This document shows positions 45,862 to 56,857 of a DNA stretch of 64,000 bases, piece after piece. The first letter of the stretch is position 1. Each line of letters starts with the position of its first letter. The notes under the pieces were generated by a model, which did no database searches, was not told the DNA's origin, and saw nothing but the letters and a program-made list of their open reading frames with translations. The DNA is from Platerodrilus igneus (taxonomy: Eukaryota > Arthropoda > Insecta > Coleoptera > Lycidae), in NCBI GenBank assembly GCA_036346225.1, contig JARFIW010001482.1:334001-398000 (forward strand). The letters run 5' to 3'. Position numbers and translations under genes: made by a program.

Positions 45862-46735
45862 ACAGAAGGTAGTAGAATAGTATGGATCACTATGATGCAA
45901 AGTTTCCCAGAAATACTCATTAGCATCTAAAATCGCGGTGATTATTACCTTGTAACTTGTTATACTTCTTCGTAACGCGCGCTGTGCTTCCTACTCTTAT
46001 ACATATACCATTATATGCAAAAGATAATTAATTTTTCTCGGATATTTCATGAATTTTGTAGGTTTTTCGTGTTCCGTTCGCTTCTTGGAATAAATGTATT
46101 ATCTATAATTAAATATTTACGTAGTTCTAAATATGTATGACTAATATTCTAAAAAATTCTTTATTTAAAATAAATTTCTGTAACCCACAGGATAATTAGT
46201 TTAAACTTTAATTACTTTTTAATACAAAAGGAGTTGCATTTTATAAAAATATTTGCTTTTATGGCAAATCGTAAATCAGTACACAAAATTAATATTAAAA
46301 TTGAGGTTTCTAATTACACGTTGATTGTAGTTTTTATGCCAAATGCGTAAAGCTAGTACTATTCTATGCCATGTACAGCAAATGACAAGCATTTTTTATC
46401 AAAAATGTATTGATGATTAATAAGGAAAAATAAATGGCTTTATATTTATCTTAAAGTAATCGATTTGCTTTATTTTTACATAGACAACTTACGTTACGTG
46501 CTGTTTATATACAATACGCTTATATCATACAGGGTGATTATTTGTACACGGGGAATTTGACTTTCCGCTTGTACCTCAATTAATAAAAGTACGCTTATAT
46601 TATACAAGTTGTAACCATAAATTTACGGAAATTTCCATATTTTCAGGATTCTTTTATATTTTAGTGGGATTTATTTGTAGAATTTGGGTTTTAATGACCT
46701 TTTGTGACCCATTATCACACGTCAATATATCCGAC
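45862..46735. repeat. Dispersed repeat C, copy 3, right half
   Basis: Begins CAGAAGGTAGTAGAATAGTA, equivalent to CCAGAAAGCAGTAGAATAG at about 21263, and continues to the end of the repeat (GGTTTTAATGACCT). Together with 40225-41112 it makes one copy split by the palindrome and repeat D. Confidence 0.75.
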
Positions 46736-46739
46736 TGCA

Positions 46740-47381
46740 AAAATTCATCACGTAATAATAAAAACAACATAGCTTTAGTCGCTCATTATAAATAAAAAAA
46801 AACATGAATTTGACTACGAAAATACCTCTGTTTTAACCGTAGAAGAAGATCTTACACGTCGTTTGTTTAAAGAAATGTTTTTTATATATAAACAAAAAAA
46901 TTCAATTAATCAAAAAACGGATACCAAAATCTGTCTGCAATATACATTAATATTTTTAACTTAGCATAACCAACGTACCATTAACTTTATAATACTAACT
47001 ATAACCATAAGTGTATTCTCCGCTAACCAACATTTAGAAAATTTTATATTATATATTCTTTCTACACTAACAACAATTTATACTAAATCAACCGGTCGCT
47101 TATATCTTTATGTTGATACCAATAACATACCTTTTAATTAGATTGTAACGTTTAGGTACAGTCATTTATTTTTAATTATTTAAGTGTTAAGGTATGTATT
47201 TTTAACAAATTTTAATTTATATTTAGTTGTTCTTTTTATAGCTGTGATAATGTGAATAAATTTTACGAAACGTTAGCATACAATCCAAGTTTTTAATTTT
47301 TAATTTTTATACTTCAGTCGTCAGTAACCGTAATCAGTTTTTATAAAAATAAATATGCAGTACATGATATTATACAATATC

Positions 47382-47427
<46 letters not shown>

Positions 47428-47965
47428 ATATGATAAGAAGTAACGAGAGTTTATTATTATACAAATACCATAAATAAAACCCACCCAAAGAGATCTTTGG
47501 TTTCGTGCATTGGACAAAAATAAACGGCACGTTTTACTACATACATAAATCATAACTTGACGCTAGTTAGATCATAAAACATGCCATTGGAGAAAATATA
47601 AAATCATTCAGCGGTGACAAAAATTTGAGAATACAATGGAATGCGACGTATTGAAATAATTTTATATATTGACGGGAACTTGATTAGAAGTATTCATTCA
47701 AGATTTAATTTGCAGTTGGTCATTCTCTCCTGAACAAAACGGCATGCATAAGTCGAGCAATTTATAATATTACGATATGCGATAAGTACTTTGCATAATT
47801 ATAACACTTATAAACTTGAGTAGTTTCAAACGTAGAAGTGATCAAATACAATTATTTAATGAAGTGATATTTTACCAATGCAAGTATAAATTTTAAATTT
47901 CTTTGTTTGCTAATTGATAAGAATATTTGATATTGGTAATTTAGATTTAGGACAAGCTCTGATGT
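46740..47965. other. AT-rich, no gene seen
   Basis: Low-complexity AT-rich sequence with a (TA)n run at about 47385-47425. No ORF or repeated block recognised. Confidence 0.5.
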
Positions 47966-47968
47966 TTT

Positions 47969-48199
47969 TTATGTGAAAAGGGGATAATTTGCATCAAATT
48001 TTGAGGTCAAAGTTCGCAGCAAAATAATAATTTCAAATTTCCCATCGCTGTACCTAAGCCTCAGTATAATTTGGGCAAACCCCCAAGGGTCGTCACAGCA
48101 ATATATTTCATGGTCTTCTCTTCTAACTAGTAACTCTGGTGCCCGTCGATCTACGTATATGCTATGCAGCACGCCGGATAACACGTAACAGTCTTCCAA
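47969..48199 (-). CDS. Hypothetical 76-residue ORF, possible exon
   Basis: An ATG at 48199 opens a 76-codon frame (MEDCYVLSGVLHSIYVDRR ... YPLF-Thr) with ordinary amino-acid composition. It is noticeably less AT-rich than its surroundings. No signal peptide, no repeated units and no family recognised. A real exon would need splice sites or a promoter, which I cannot point to; a transposon fragment is equally likely. Confidence 0.2.
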   Translation of the reverse strand: MEDCYVLSGVLHSIYVDRRAPELLVRREDHEIYCCDDPWGFAQIILRLRYSDGKFEIIILLRTLTSKFDANYPLFT

Positions 48200-48204
48200 A
48201 AAGC

Positions 48205-49560
48205 AAAACTTGGACGCGTTCCTATTGTAAATGTATATATTGTAAAAATCCTCATTGCTTGCCCTTATTAATCCACTACCAAAGCTACATATAATTTTAA
48301 GATCCGAAAATTACATCGAAACTACTTACATCTCAACCAAACTAATAATCAAATATGTTTAATTTAATAATACCCCACACTTTTAATAACTCAAATATCC
48401 CACAGGTATGTTATCAATAAATTTAAAAATACTATTTGTTAATTTAAGGTACAGAATCAAGAAGTACCTTCTGAATCTAAAGGGTTTACCACGACCTCTC
48501 TGAATAATTTTGCAAACTACTCAATTAATGCGAAATAACTAATGACATTTACAGGTTATGATGTCCTTGAGGTTTAACAAAACTATATGGTCTTGTATGT
48601 ATCATGTAACATAAGTTTCTCAGAAATAGTTTGAATTCGATTTAAGTTCTACAGTGTAAATAAATGTGAAATATATACCGTAACTAATCTTTTGTTTACA
48701 CCTCAGCTTTATAGATATCGACTTCAGGTAAGGCCAATTTCTATCTAAGAAAGGGTTGTATTTTTAGCAAATTATTTTAAATAAAGTGCGATACAAATAA
48801 CGGTTATAACAATGATACAAATATTTTAAACTCGCTGCTCCCTAGTTGTCACGAATTCAACTTTTTAGACTTTAACGATACACTTAGCTGCTGCGGCTTA
48901 CTTCCTATAAACCCTTATTCTATTCCTACCAAAAACCGCCTGTCTAGAAAATCTATAAACCCCTTCAATGATGTGGGACTCCCTTACAGGTAACCAATCA
49001 TGACGTTGATATGGTTGTAAAATCTCTTTATTTATTTGTCTTTTTGCTTTCTAACAGTTTCCCTTTATTTAAGAACACCTCTTCAGCTTTTAATACTTCT
49101 TTTATTATATGCGCTCAGCAGCGTGTTACAATATTCCGTGCAGACAAGAAAAAAGTAAAGTATGCAAAGAAATTCCCCCGCACCGAGTACCGCAACAAAA
49201 AACGAATCTAAAAAATCCGTGCTACCTAGAAAGTCGTAGAGTGGGGTGGGTCAGAAAGAAAGAAACAGGAAACCTCATTAAATCAGGCAATTTTATTTAC
49301 ATAACCTCTCGTTAAAGAATATGATACCAAAATAACATTTTCAAAACCTCCAGTTAACGTAAATACAGTAAAGAATATGAAATGTAATTAAGTACAAGCG
49401 AAAATATGTACCTGCAGAGACGGCACGCCACGCATCAAGCGTAAAGTACGTCACATACAAATTAATTTATTATGTAACCTCATCCAAAGGCTCACTTTAC
49501 TCTGATAATTTAAATAAAATTTTATAGGACTCGATAAATTCTATTGTATATTTTAAATAG
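48205..49560. other. AT-rich, no gene seen
   Basis: Only short overlapping ORFs (66 and 68 codons at 49011-49315) without recognised motifs. No clear repeat structure. Confidence 0.45.
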
Positions 49561-49564
49561 CAAA

Positions 49565-49665
49565 TATATACCTGATATTATTATATGCGCTTAGTAGCGT
49601 AAAGTTAAAGCTTAAGGCTACTATTCATGAAAGCTTCGGTTCAAACCCCAGAAGTAGTATGCGTT
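49565..49665 (+). repeat. tRNA-like (SINE head?) fragment
   Basis: A perfect polymerase III B box, GGTTCAAACCC, lies at 49638-49648, preceded about 60 bp upstream by a poor A-box candidate (TTAGTAGCGTAAAG). The T-arm stem is imperfect and no cloverleaf forms, so it is not a functional tRNA gene. It may be a SINE head or a decayed tRNA. Confidence 0.35.
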
Positions 49666-50177
49666 TTTGTATACTACAAATGCGTGACAAATTTTAAATA
49701 GCATTAATAGAAGGACCAAATAATTAGACTCCAGACATTTTGCAATTTTAATTGGATCTCCGTATAACGTGGTCGGCGTACACTAAGACGTTCCTGCATT
49801 ACGATTGGCCGTCCATAAGAGTATGATTTATTAGCGCGGGCTCTATAGGTACAGTAGCGGCAGAAGGTAACAGTGTAGTGGATCAGTTCAAACAGGCGAG
49901 ACAGATGTTTTTAATTACTATGACAGTTCCATTTTTGTTTTTTAAAAAATAATGACTTTTACATTTTTGCTAGAAAAAAGGGCCATTAAAGTTATTTGTT
50001 GAACGTTTATTCAAGTTAACGTTAGTATCACAGTATTAGACACCACAGCAGCTAGAAGGTTGCTTCGATTAAAAATTTTGGACAGATTTGGATCTCCTAA
50101 GAAATTCTCTACTAATTTGATAGGTTACATGATAGATTTATTTTAAAAGACAAAGCAATGCTGTTAAGAAATAGATT

Positions 50178-50402
50178 ATAGATACACACGGTATGGTCTG
50201 CAAAGAGCTAATCACTAAATCAGTAAGAGGTGACCCGATTCCAAGAGATTTGAGTAGCTGAGAAAGAACAATATTAATTGAAATCTTACACGAAGGATTT
50301 TTATTAAAAATACAGCTATCAATTGGTTTCGACAAAAACTCTAAAAATAGGGTAGCGGCTTGGGAGACGCTAGGAATAAAGTTTTTTTACAGATTCAATT
50401 AA
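50178..50402 (+). pseudogene. Coding-like fragment with one internal stop, unidentified
   Basis: One frame reads 75 codons of protein-like text (IDTHGMVCKELITKSVRGDP ..., later NRVAAWETLGIKFF) with a single TGA at 50259 and a terminal TAA at 50400. Upstream the frame is closed by stops. I do not recognise it. Confidence 0.25.
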
Positions 50403-50609
50403 AGGTTTGATATGCTACACCACTAAAACGTAGCGGACGTACAGGTGCAAAGTTTAGTGGATCAGGTGAGAATTTAACTGTATGTATGTATGAATATTCT
50501 TTATTATAAGCCATACCTAGGCCGTTGGCCCATCCTAGTTTGAACAGTCGAGGATAAAGTAAGAAGGAAATAAACAAATAAAGAGAAACAAAATAAATTA
50601 AATTTCACT

Positions 50610-51664
50610 CGGTTTTAGGTGGTCTTCTCCTCAGACTCGCTTATACCTTTGGGTGACGTCAAACACTTGATCCAGGGCAGGGGGCGTGAAGCTTCTTTTG
50701 GTCCGATGCAGTATTCACTTTGTTGTTTCGTATTGGATCGTAGGTTAGGAGGGTTAAGATGGGGTATAGCAGGCTTGGTGTCTAAAATTTCTTGTAGGAG
50801 GGCATGTAAAGGAAGGGGAAAGTTAGTGAGTAGGATTTTAAAATTCTGGTAGTAGGGAAAATAATTCGAGTTGAATAATCTGTTTGAAGGTATTTCGGAT
50901 GGGAGTAAGGGCCGGGCAATGGTATAGTAGATGTTCTGGGGTTTCGGGGGAATCAAGATTGCATGGAAATAGTGGAGAGGGTATTAGGTGGAAGGAGTGT
51001 GTTTGGATCGAAATTCACCATGACCATTTAACAATTGGATAGTGTACGGCTGGAATTTTGTATGTGAGTGGGGATGTCGGTAATGGTAGAAGATGTTTGG
51101 TGGGCGTATCTGCCGATATCGGACTTGGACCATGATTCTTGTCAGGAGTGAAGGAGAGAGTTGTAGATACGGATCTTAAGGTCAGAAGTTGAGATTGTGC
51201 GGTACGTATCTGGGGGATAGTGTTTCATTATGGAGGTGGATCAGACGAAATAGGTTACGGATTTGCACATAGTGATGTAGTTGGATTTCTAAGGGGAGAT
51301 TTTTAATATTGTGTATATAGAGGCAGTGGAGGTGGTTTGAAAAGCTCGAGAGACACGTAATAGGTAGAGACGTACGATTGGGTTTAGGATTCTGCGGGAA
51401 TGGGGGGGTTGTGAGGGGATACCAAGAATCAACAGCATAACGAACGATGGTGATGATGATATTGTTCAGGATTAGTCTTCTTGTAGGTGGCGCCAATTGG
51501 ATTGATTTTAGTAAGGATTGCTGAATGTTGTGCAGGATTAACTTGGTTTTTGAACGGATTTTTTGAAGGTGGGTGTGAATTTTCAGGCGGGTTTTCAAAT
51601 GAATACCGAGGTAGGGGACAGATTCAGAGAAAGTTAAGGATGTTTCTAGGATATGGACTTTTTT
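50610..51664 (-). pseudogene. LINE ORF2 C-terminal region
   Basis: Resumes with K-V-H-ILETSLTFSESVPYLGI, then LKTRLKIHTHLQKIRSK and the post-RT helices (51598-51182). In another frame it has the Cys/His box CNLDSPETPEHLLYHC (first Cys 50961-50963, last Cys 50916-50918, minus). This Cys/His C-terminus is characteristic of the R1/Jockey group. Frameshifts separate these blocks. Confidence 0.8.
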
Positions 51665-51777
51665 TAAATTTATTTATTCTAACGTTACAATTAGTCTGCT
51701 ACCTAAAAATTACAGCAAACTTATTACTCCTTAGAAATCTAACGGAAATAGTCTTATACTATTTGCGTTTGGAAATA

Positions 51778-51811
<34 letters not shown>

Positions 51812-53285
51812 TGTGTCTGTGCGCACATGTGTGTGCGTGAGTGTGTGTTTCTGTCTGTGGTAATGTCCTTGGGACTGCTTTCCATCCCAGCTTCCGACCG
51901 TCAGCAGCCGGAAATCAGAAACCGAGAAGTTCGCATTCCTGTACGTGTCCTGGTCGTCGGCAGTCGGAAACCAGGGGATCACGTACAGTCCCTGGTGTGT
52001 ATGTGTATGTATGTATGTGTGTGTGCATGTGCGTGTGCGTATGCGTATGTGTGTACGTGCGTGTAAGTGTACGTGCGTGTATGTGTGTGTTTTGGTATAT
52101 GTATGTGTTTGTTTTGTCGTGCCGGTGTGTTATAATGGTGTTTGTGTTTGTCTTTTTATGTATGCATGTGCGTGTGCTTGTGTCTGGGGTGAGGTCTTTG
52201 GGACTTTTCTCTCTCACGGTTTCCAACCGCCGGAAGCCGGAAATCAGAAACCGAGAAGTACGCATTCCTGTACGTGTCCTGGCCGTCAGCAGCCGGAAAC
52301 CATGGAGGTCACGTACAGTCTCTGTTGTGTGTGTGTGTGTGTGAGTATGCGTAAGCGTGTGCGTGTATGTGTGTATATTGTCGTGCTGGTGTTTTATAAT
52401 TATGTTGCCAGAATATTTCTCCAGTAGTAATTTCTAGTTGCGCTAAAACATTGGAAATATAAACAATATGTTACTGAAGCTAGTGTTAGATTTCTTAAAG
52501 CAATTACAAATATGGTCTGGATTTTCATAAGTTTATTTTAGTTAGTTGAATTTTTTTTAGATGGTTAGTATTGAGTCTTTATTCTACTATTGTTAGTATT
52601 CTAATGCTAATAGGTGTTCTGGGCGAGGCTTGTGTTTGAGGTACGTTTGCCGCACTTTTGCCGTTTTCACTATTTTCACTTCGTTTTCACTGGTATTACT
52701 CCCGGTCGTCAGGATTCACGAGCCTTCTGGTAGATCTTCAGGAGACACGTGGTTCCGGGTATGTCCTTGGGAGAATGCCGTTTGTTTGTTGTTGGTTCCC
52801 ATGTGTTTTGGGTGGACTGCGCTTTTGTATTGCACATTCGATGCGTTACGTCAAACTTCCGTGTTTCGTGTGATCTGTGTTTGTGGTATTTGTGATATGT
52901 GGGGTTTGTATGATGTTCGTGCGTGACTTGTCAGAGTCCGTTTGTGTATCTTTGGTCTAGTATAGTCGTAGTTGGGTGAGTGATTCTGTTTAGGTAAGGA
53001 AATATATTTTCATTCCAGAGCATGTCCGAGAGGGGTATGTTCCGTAGGATTGTCTTGTCATTCCTAGGTCCTGTTGTAGTTCGGTGTAGTAGAACACCAG
53101 ATGTTCCGGTGTCCCCACCTCACCACATGTGCAGTTGTTGTTGTCTTAGAAGTCGAACCGGTTCCTGTAAGTTGGATAATGGCCATGCCACGTGAGAAAA
53201 TAAATGAGTCCTTGCGAGGGGACCAAGTGGTGACAGTTTAGCCTGTCCCGGATGTTTGGGACTGCGGCGGGGGTCGAGGAAGCTT
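51665..53285 (-). mobile_element. Insertion within LINE copy 1: another LINE 3' end
   Basis: The insertion interrupts LINE text inside a run of A residues; the frame continues from LLLK to KVHIL across it. On the minus strand the distal part (53285-53000) encodes a second R1-like C-terminus (CTCGEVGTPEHLVFYYTE, with the last Cys replaced by Tyr). The remainder is 3' untranslated sequence and the GT-rich tandem block. Exact ends and target duplication are uncertain because of the A run. Confidence 0.65.
51780..52395. repeat. GT microsatellite with ~330-bp tandem duplication
   Basis: Two units, each consisting of a GT-rich run and a conserved block: GGAAATCAGAAACCGAGAAG, TTCCTGTACGTGTCCTGG, TCGGAAACC/CCGGAAACC and GTCACGTACAGTC (51870-52000 and 52210-52325). 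Repetitive CA/GT codons give large spurious ORFs on both strands. Confidence 0.85.
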
Positions 53286-54340
53286 TTTAGAAGTAACATT
53301 CGGGATTTAGTAAGGGAGATGGATTGCTTATTTAGGATTGACCCTTGTTCAATTTGTTGAATTAAGATATTTGAAGTAGATTGTATTTGGCGGTGGGAGT
53401 TTCAGTGAATAAAGAACGTAAGGTCGTCTGCATAGGCGAAGTTGTCTATGTTTGGAATATTAAGGCAAAGGAAAAAGTTAATGGATAGGTTCCAAAGGGT
53501 GGGTGAGAGAATCGATCCTTGAGAACAGTCTTGTGATAAGAACATGGTAGTGGAAAAGTAGTTTGAACGGAGGAGGGTAGCTGTTCGTGAAGACAGTTAT
53601 AATTAGATGATTTTATATATATTAGAGGGGAAATTCAGTATCTTGAGTCGGTTAAGGACATTGGGCCACCAGAGAAGATCAAAGGCGGAAGGGAAATCAA
53701 GGAAAATTGCTATGACGTATTTGGATTTTGATTATCGGACTTTGGAGATTAAGGAAAAGATTGTTTGTGCCTTTGACTGAAACTGTGTTGGTTGTGAGAA
53801 ATCAGGGAGTTATTTTAAATATATGATTGGAGCTTTTGAAGGATCAGTTTTTCAAGAAGTCTACCGATGGATGAAAGAAGAGCTATGGGGCCGTAGGAAC
53901 GTGGATCTCCAGGGGGTCTCGCAGGTTTCAGTAGTAAAGTGATATTAGCATGTTTAAAGGTGTCAGAAAAGATACCGATGGTAAGGCATTTTTGGAATAG
54001 TTGGAGGATAGGTTGACAGATTACTAGCCATGACTTTTGGATGATAATGTTAGTGATGCTATCAGGATCTGGAGATCTATGTGGGTTTAATTTGAACACG
54101 ATGGAGTCGAGAAAGTCGATGTCGAGGATATCATCAGGAGGTGTGTTAGGAGGGGTTTCGCAATTGGAAATGATTTGGTCTTGTTGGAAGTAAGGGATAT
54201 CCATAGAAGTAGGAGGGACTACAGTGTTTAGTAGGAGGGATAAACTATTTCGGATGCTGGGGTTTTGGAGTGACGTGGGCGTTGCTAGGATTTGATTTGC
54301 AGGAAATTTTGCTATCCTGCGATGTTTTTCAGGGATCAGG
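53285..54340 (-). pseudogene. LINE reverse transcriptase, N-terminal and palm part
   Basis: It includes KLNPHRSPDPDSITN (fingers; usual form APGPD), ITLLLKPARPPGDPRSYGPI and LLSSIGRLLEKLIL, and the catalytic FAYADDLTF at 53423-53440 (minus). The longest frame is 53815-54396, whose first residues are not LINE sequence. The coding text ends in SRMLLLK at an A run at about 53285, where the nested insertion begins. The protein would reverse-transcribe element RNA at a nicked target. Confidence 0.8.
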
Positions 54341-54354
54341 TAGATAAGAAAAAA

Positions 54355-54512
54355 ATAAAAGAGTATAGGAAGACCTAGACCAAACTTATTAGTCAAATTA
54401 TTAGAAATTTAGTTCGTGAAGAGTATGTAGAACTTTTTAGATTAGCACAGAATAGAAAAGAAGTTAGAGCTGCGTCAAACCGACCTTAAGTAAGGTCGAA
54501 AACATAATGATG
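54355..54512 (+). mobile_element. RTE 3'-end fragment with ATGATG tail
   Basis: Matches 11795-11956: AGGAAGACCTAGACC to GCGTCAAACCGACCTTAAG and an AACATAATGATGATG tail. It starts at the same internal point as the other short copy and abuts the 5' end of LINE copy 1. Confidence 0.8.
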
Positions 54513-54514
54513 AT

Positions 54515-55620
54515 GTTTTCTATTGGCCATTTCTTAACCTTCTAACCCTGGGCCATAATTTTAGAAACAGGAAACCTGAGCTCCCTTTGTTTTCGTTATA
54601 GTTTGTTTAGGGTCACACCTAGAACTAACGAAAGTACTGTAACAAAAACAATTCAAAGTTATTTTTGATTTTCTAAACAAGATTTCAAAACACCATAATT
54701 GTTTTTTATATTATTGTGGGTACAAAATGTAGAACTTAACCTTGTACTCTAACTAAATTAGGAAACAACAGATGGTATGTTGTTTTCCATATTGACTAAG
54801 GACTTATGAATTCAAAAACGTATTTAGGTTTGCAAATAAATATATTTGGCAAATTTTTCATTTTTTCTATTGCTATTTTTCCGTAAAGAAATTTTGCTAT
54901 ACGCTGGAAAAAAATGTCACTTCTGATCATCTACCACATAAGAGTGAACCTTAGGCTCAAAAAAGATTTAGACATTTAATTGTCATGCCTATTTTACGCA
55001 CACAAATTTTTGTATTGGTGAAGTTGGGTCGAATTAACCCAATTTGTATATGAAGTGATTGTTTTTCTCCACAACATAGCACATCTTAGACGCAACGAAG
55101 CAAGAAACAGTATTTGAGTGTGTTCTCTTTCTCATTTCAGCCACTCTTTTCTAATTTTTCTTGTGTTTTTTTTGCCGAGTTCCCTCGTATTTTGTTCTTC
55201 CTGTTCTTGCAAAATAGATGTTTATGCACTTCAAATTTCAAATTTTTATCATATAAAAGTTGTTACATAATTGCAGCATTTTGGTAAGTGTCTGCTCGTT
55301 ATTCACGTTTTACAGATTAAGTAATCTTGACATTTTCCTTTTATGATCGCTAATAACCTCGTTTTACAAGTTCTTTATCGAGGTTTTATGAGTAATGATC
55401 CAGTTACGGCTGAATACTAATTTCTATTGTTGTTGAAACAGCTGTTATTGTTTCGTGACGAACACATAATTTTAAAGCAATTGTTTAATTGTTGTTATTC
55501 ATATCCGCTGTAACGCAGTTTTTTTCATCGTACGATTCATTTTTTATTCAATCTAGAAATAACATTTGATAATAATATGAGTGATGACCTGTTGGCCTTG
55601 CACGAAAAATAATAAGATAT
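54515..55620. other. Intergenic, upstream of the odorant-binding protein gene
   Basis: AT-rich with no ORF, microsatellite or recognised repeat. It would contain any distal enhancer of the downstream gene. Confidence 0.5.
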
Positions 55621-55628
55621 TTAAAAAG

Positions 55629-55636
55629 TATAAATA
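55629..55636 (+). promoter_or_regulatory. TATA box of odorant-binding protein gene
   Basis: TATAAATA, 65 bp upstream of the start codon. About 33 bp downstream lies CCAGTT (55660-55665), close to the arthropod initiator TCAGT. This predicts a transcription start near 55662 and a 5' leader of about 32 nt. Confidence 0.65.
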
Positions 55637-55693
55637 TAAGAACGCAGTTGACATTTCAACCAGTTAAGTGCTCCTTCTTGGCCAAGCAACACA

Positions 55694-56223
55694 ATGAATA
55701 AACAAGTCTTAATTGGTTTCTTCCTGGCGGCCTTGGTCGTAAGTATTCTTTATTTTGTACCTTGTCCAGCGCTTGATCAAGGATTTTACAAGCCCAGGAT
55801 TAATTTATCCACTTACAGGTTACAATTAACGCTGGAAAAGAAGATGAAGATTGCATTAGCGAACTAAATCTGAGTAAAGAAACAATTAATAACTTAAACC
55901 AAATCAGACCCGTACCAGAAGATAACGTTTCTTTCGCTGATTATTTGAAATGCCTGTATACTAAAAAGGAAATTATCACGGATCAAGGTTTTAACTGGGA
56001 TAAGTTTTCTAATGTATTCTTTGAAGATGTGATTGCAATTCATAAACCATTTCCTCAAGTAAGACAAGACATGCTCAAGAAAGCTGTTGATCAGATTGTG
56101 AACACCTGCAAGGATAAGAACATCCTAGGTTCAACTGAAGCACTGACTGTTCTTAAAATTAAAAAATGTGTAAGCGACGAATTAGATAATGTTTATAAGC
56201 AACATCACAAACATAAAAACTAA
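55694..56223 (+). CDS. Odorant-binding protein, minus-C class (two exons)
   Basis: Exon 1 is 55694-55738 (15 codons). An 80-bp phase-0 intron follows with GTAAGT donor and TTACAG acceptor (55739-55818). Exon 2 is 55819-56223; the product is 149 residues. Residues 1 to about 20 (MNKQVLIGFFLAALVVTINA) are a signal peptide. The mature protein has four cysteines only (Cys27, Cys60, Cys112, Cys132; spacings 32, 51, 19) in a helix-rich chain with FADYLKCLYTKKE and LTVLKIKKCVSDEL. This is the pattern of PBP/GOBP-family proteins lacking C2 and C5. Such proteins are secreted carriers of small hydrophobic ligands in sensillum lymph, haemolymph or other fluids. The C-terminus is His/Lys-rich. It is the only intact host-type gene in the window; no tandem paralogue is visible. 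A decayed or non-olfactory member of the family cannot be excluded. Confidence 0.85.
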
Positions 56224-56235
56224 ATGTGTTTATGT

Positions 56236-56241
56236 AATAAA
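56236..56241 (+). terminator. Poly(A) signal of odorant-binding protein gene
   Basis: AATAAA 13 bp after the stop codon, implying a very short 3' untranslated region. Confidence 0.7.
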
Positions 56242-56244
56242 AAA

Positions 56245-56740
56245 CTAACAATTACGAAATGTCTTCGCCATTTATTGTCTAAGTTTGTATTGATAATTGT
56301 GATAAGTATGAGCGCATGCTTAACATTTACAGATTTTCTTGTACAACCTTCTGCGCTGTTTTAGTAAACCCCCATTAACCTTTAAAACATAATTCTTGTG
56401 GCAAGTGTAATCAATCGCATACATTAATTAAAGCATTACCATAAATTGCACTTTGTTTGTTTTGGTTTCGCTGATAATTGTCTAGGAGATTGTTCTTTTT
56501 CTGAAATCACCACGAGTGAATTTCAAAACATTTTATACACACACAAGGTGTTTATTGCCAACAAATTGATGAAATGTTTTAAATGGGGGGGATTTGAGAT
56601 CACTCATTCAACTTATCAGCTGCAAAAGGTTTCGCAATCTGACACTCGTTAATCGCCTCAAGCAACAAATACTGACCTTTTGACTCAAACGTCAAGTAAA
56701 AACAATAAATAAGCGCTTATTTAAATCTAGCGTTTTGAAA
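56245..56740. other. Intergenic, downstream of the odorant-binding protein gene
   Basis: AT-rich. A 68-codon frame at 56446-56652 starts from a non-ATG codon and has no recognised motif. Nothing else seen. Confidence 0.5.
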
Positions 56741-56742
56741 TA

Positions 56743-56772
56743 TACTCAGTGACATGGAAATTGCAACACCAA
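56743..56772. repeat. Possible transposon terminal-repeat fragment
   Basis: TACTCAGTGACATGGAAATT followed by GCAACACC. A TA followed by CTCAGTGACAT resembles Tc1/mariner-style termini that recur in arthropod genomes. No partner inverted repeat or transposase is found nearby. Confidence 0.3.
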
Positions 56773-56857
56773 GAAGGATTGAGAATTTTTTGACCAAACT
56801 TGGCAGATGTTTAACTACTCAAAAATAATGATTGATTAAAATTTTGCTGCGATAGAT

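Larger units (their letters stand above)
50481..54340 (-). mobile_element. R1/Jockey-type LINE, copy 1, 5'-truncated, interrupted
   Basis: The minus strand reads RT (54340-53285), then after an insertion (51665-53285) the C-terminal region (51664-50610), then a 3' end with AATAAAGAAT and a CATA-repeat tail at about 50481-50497. It is closely similar to the plus-strand copy at 57130-58948 in their shared part (54340-53950 versus 58560-58946). Stops and frameshifts are present. A short RTE tail abuts the 5' truncation point. Confidence 0.85.

Noticed and set aside
51780..52430. Large overlapping ORFs rich in Val/Cys (plus) and Thr/His (minus)
   Set aside because: Produced by GT/CA microsatellite sequence; open in multiple frames and disrupted between the two tandem units.
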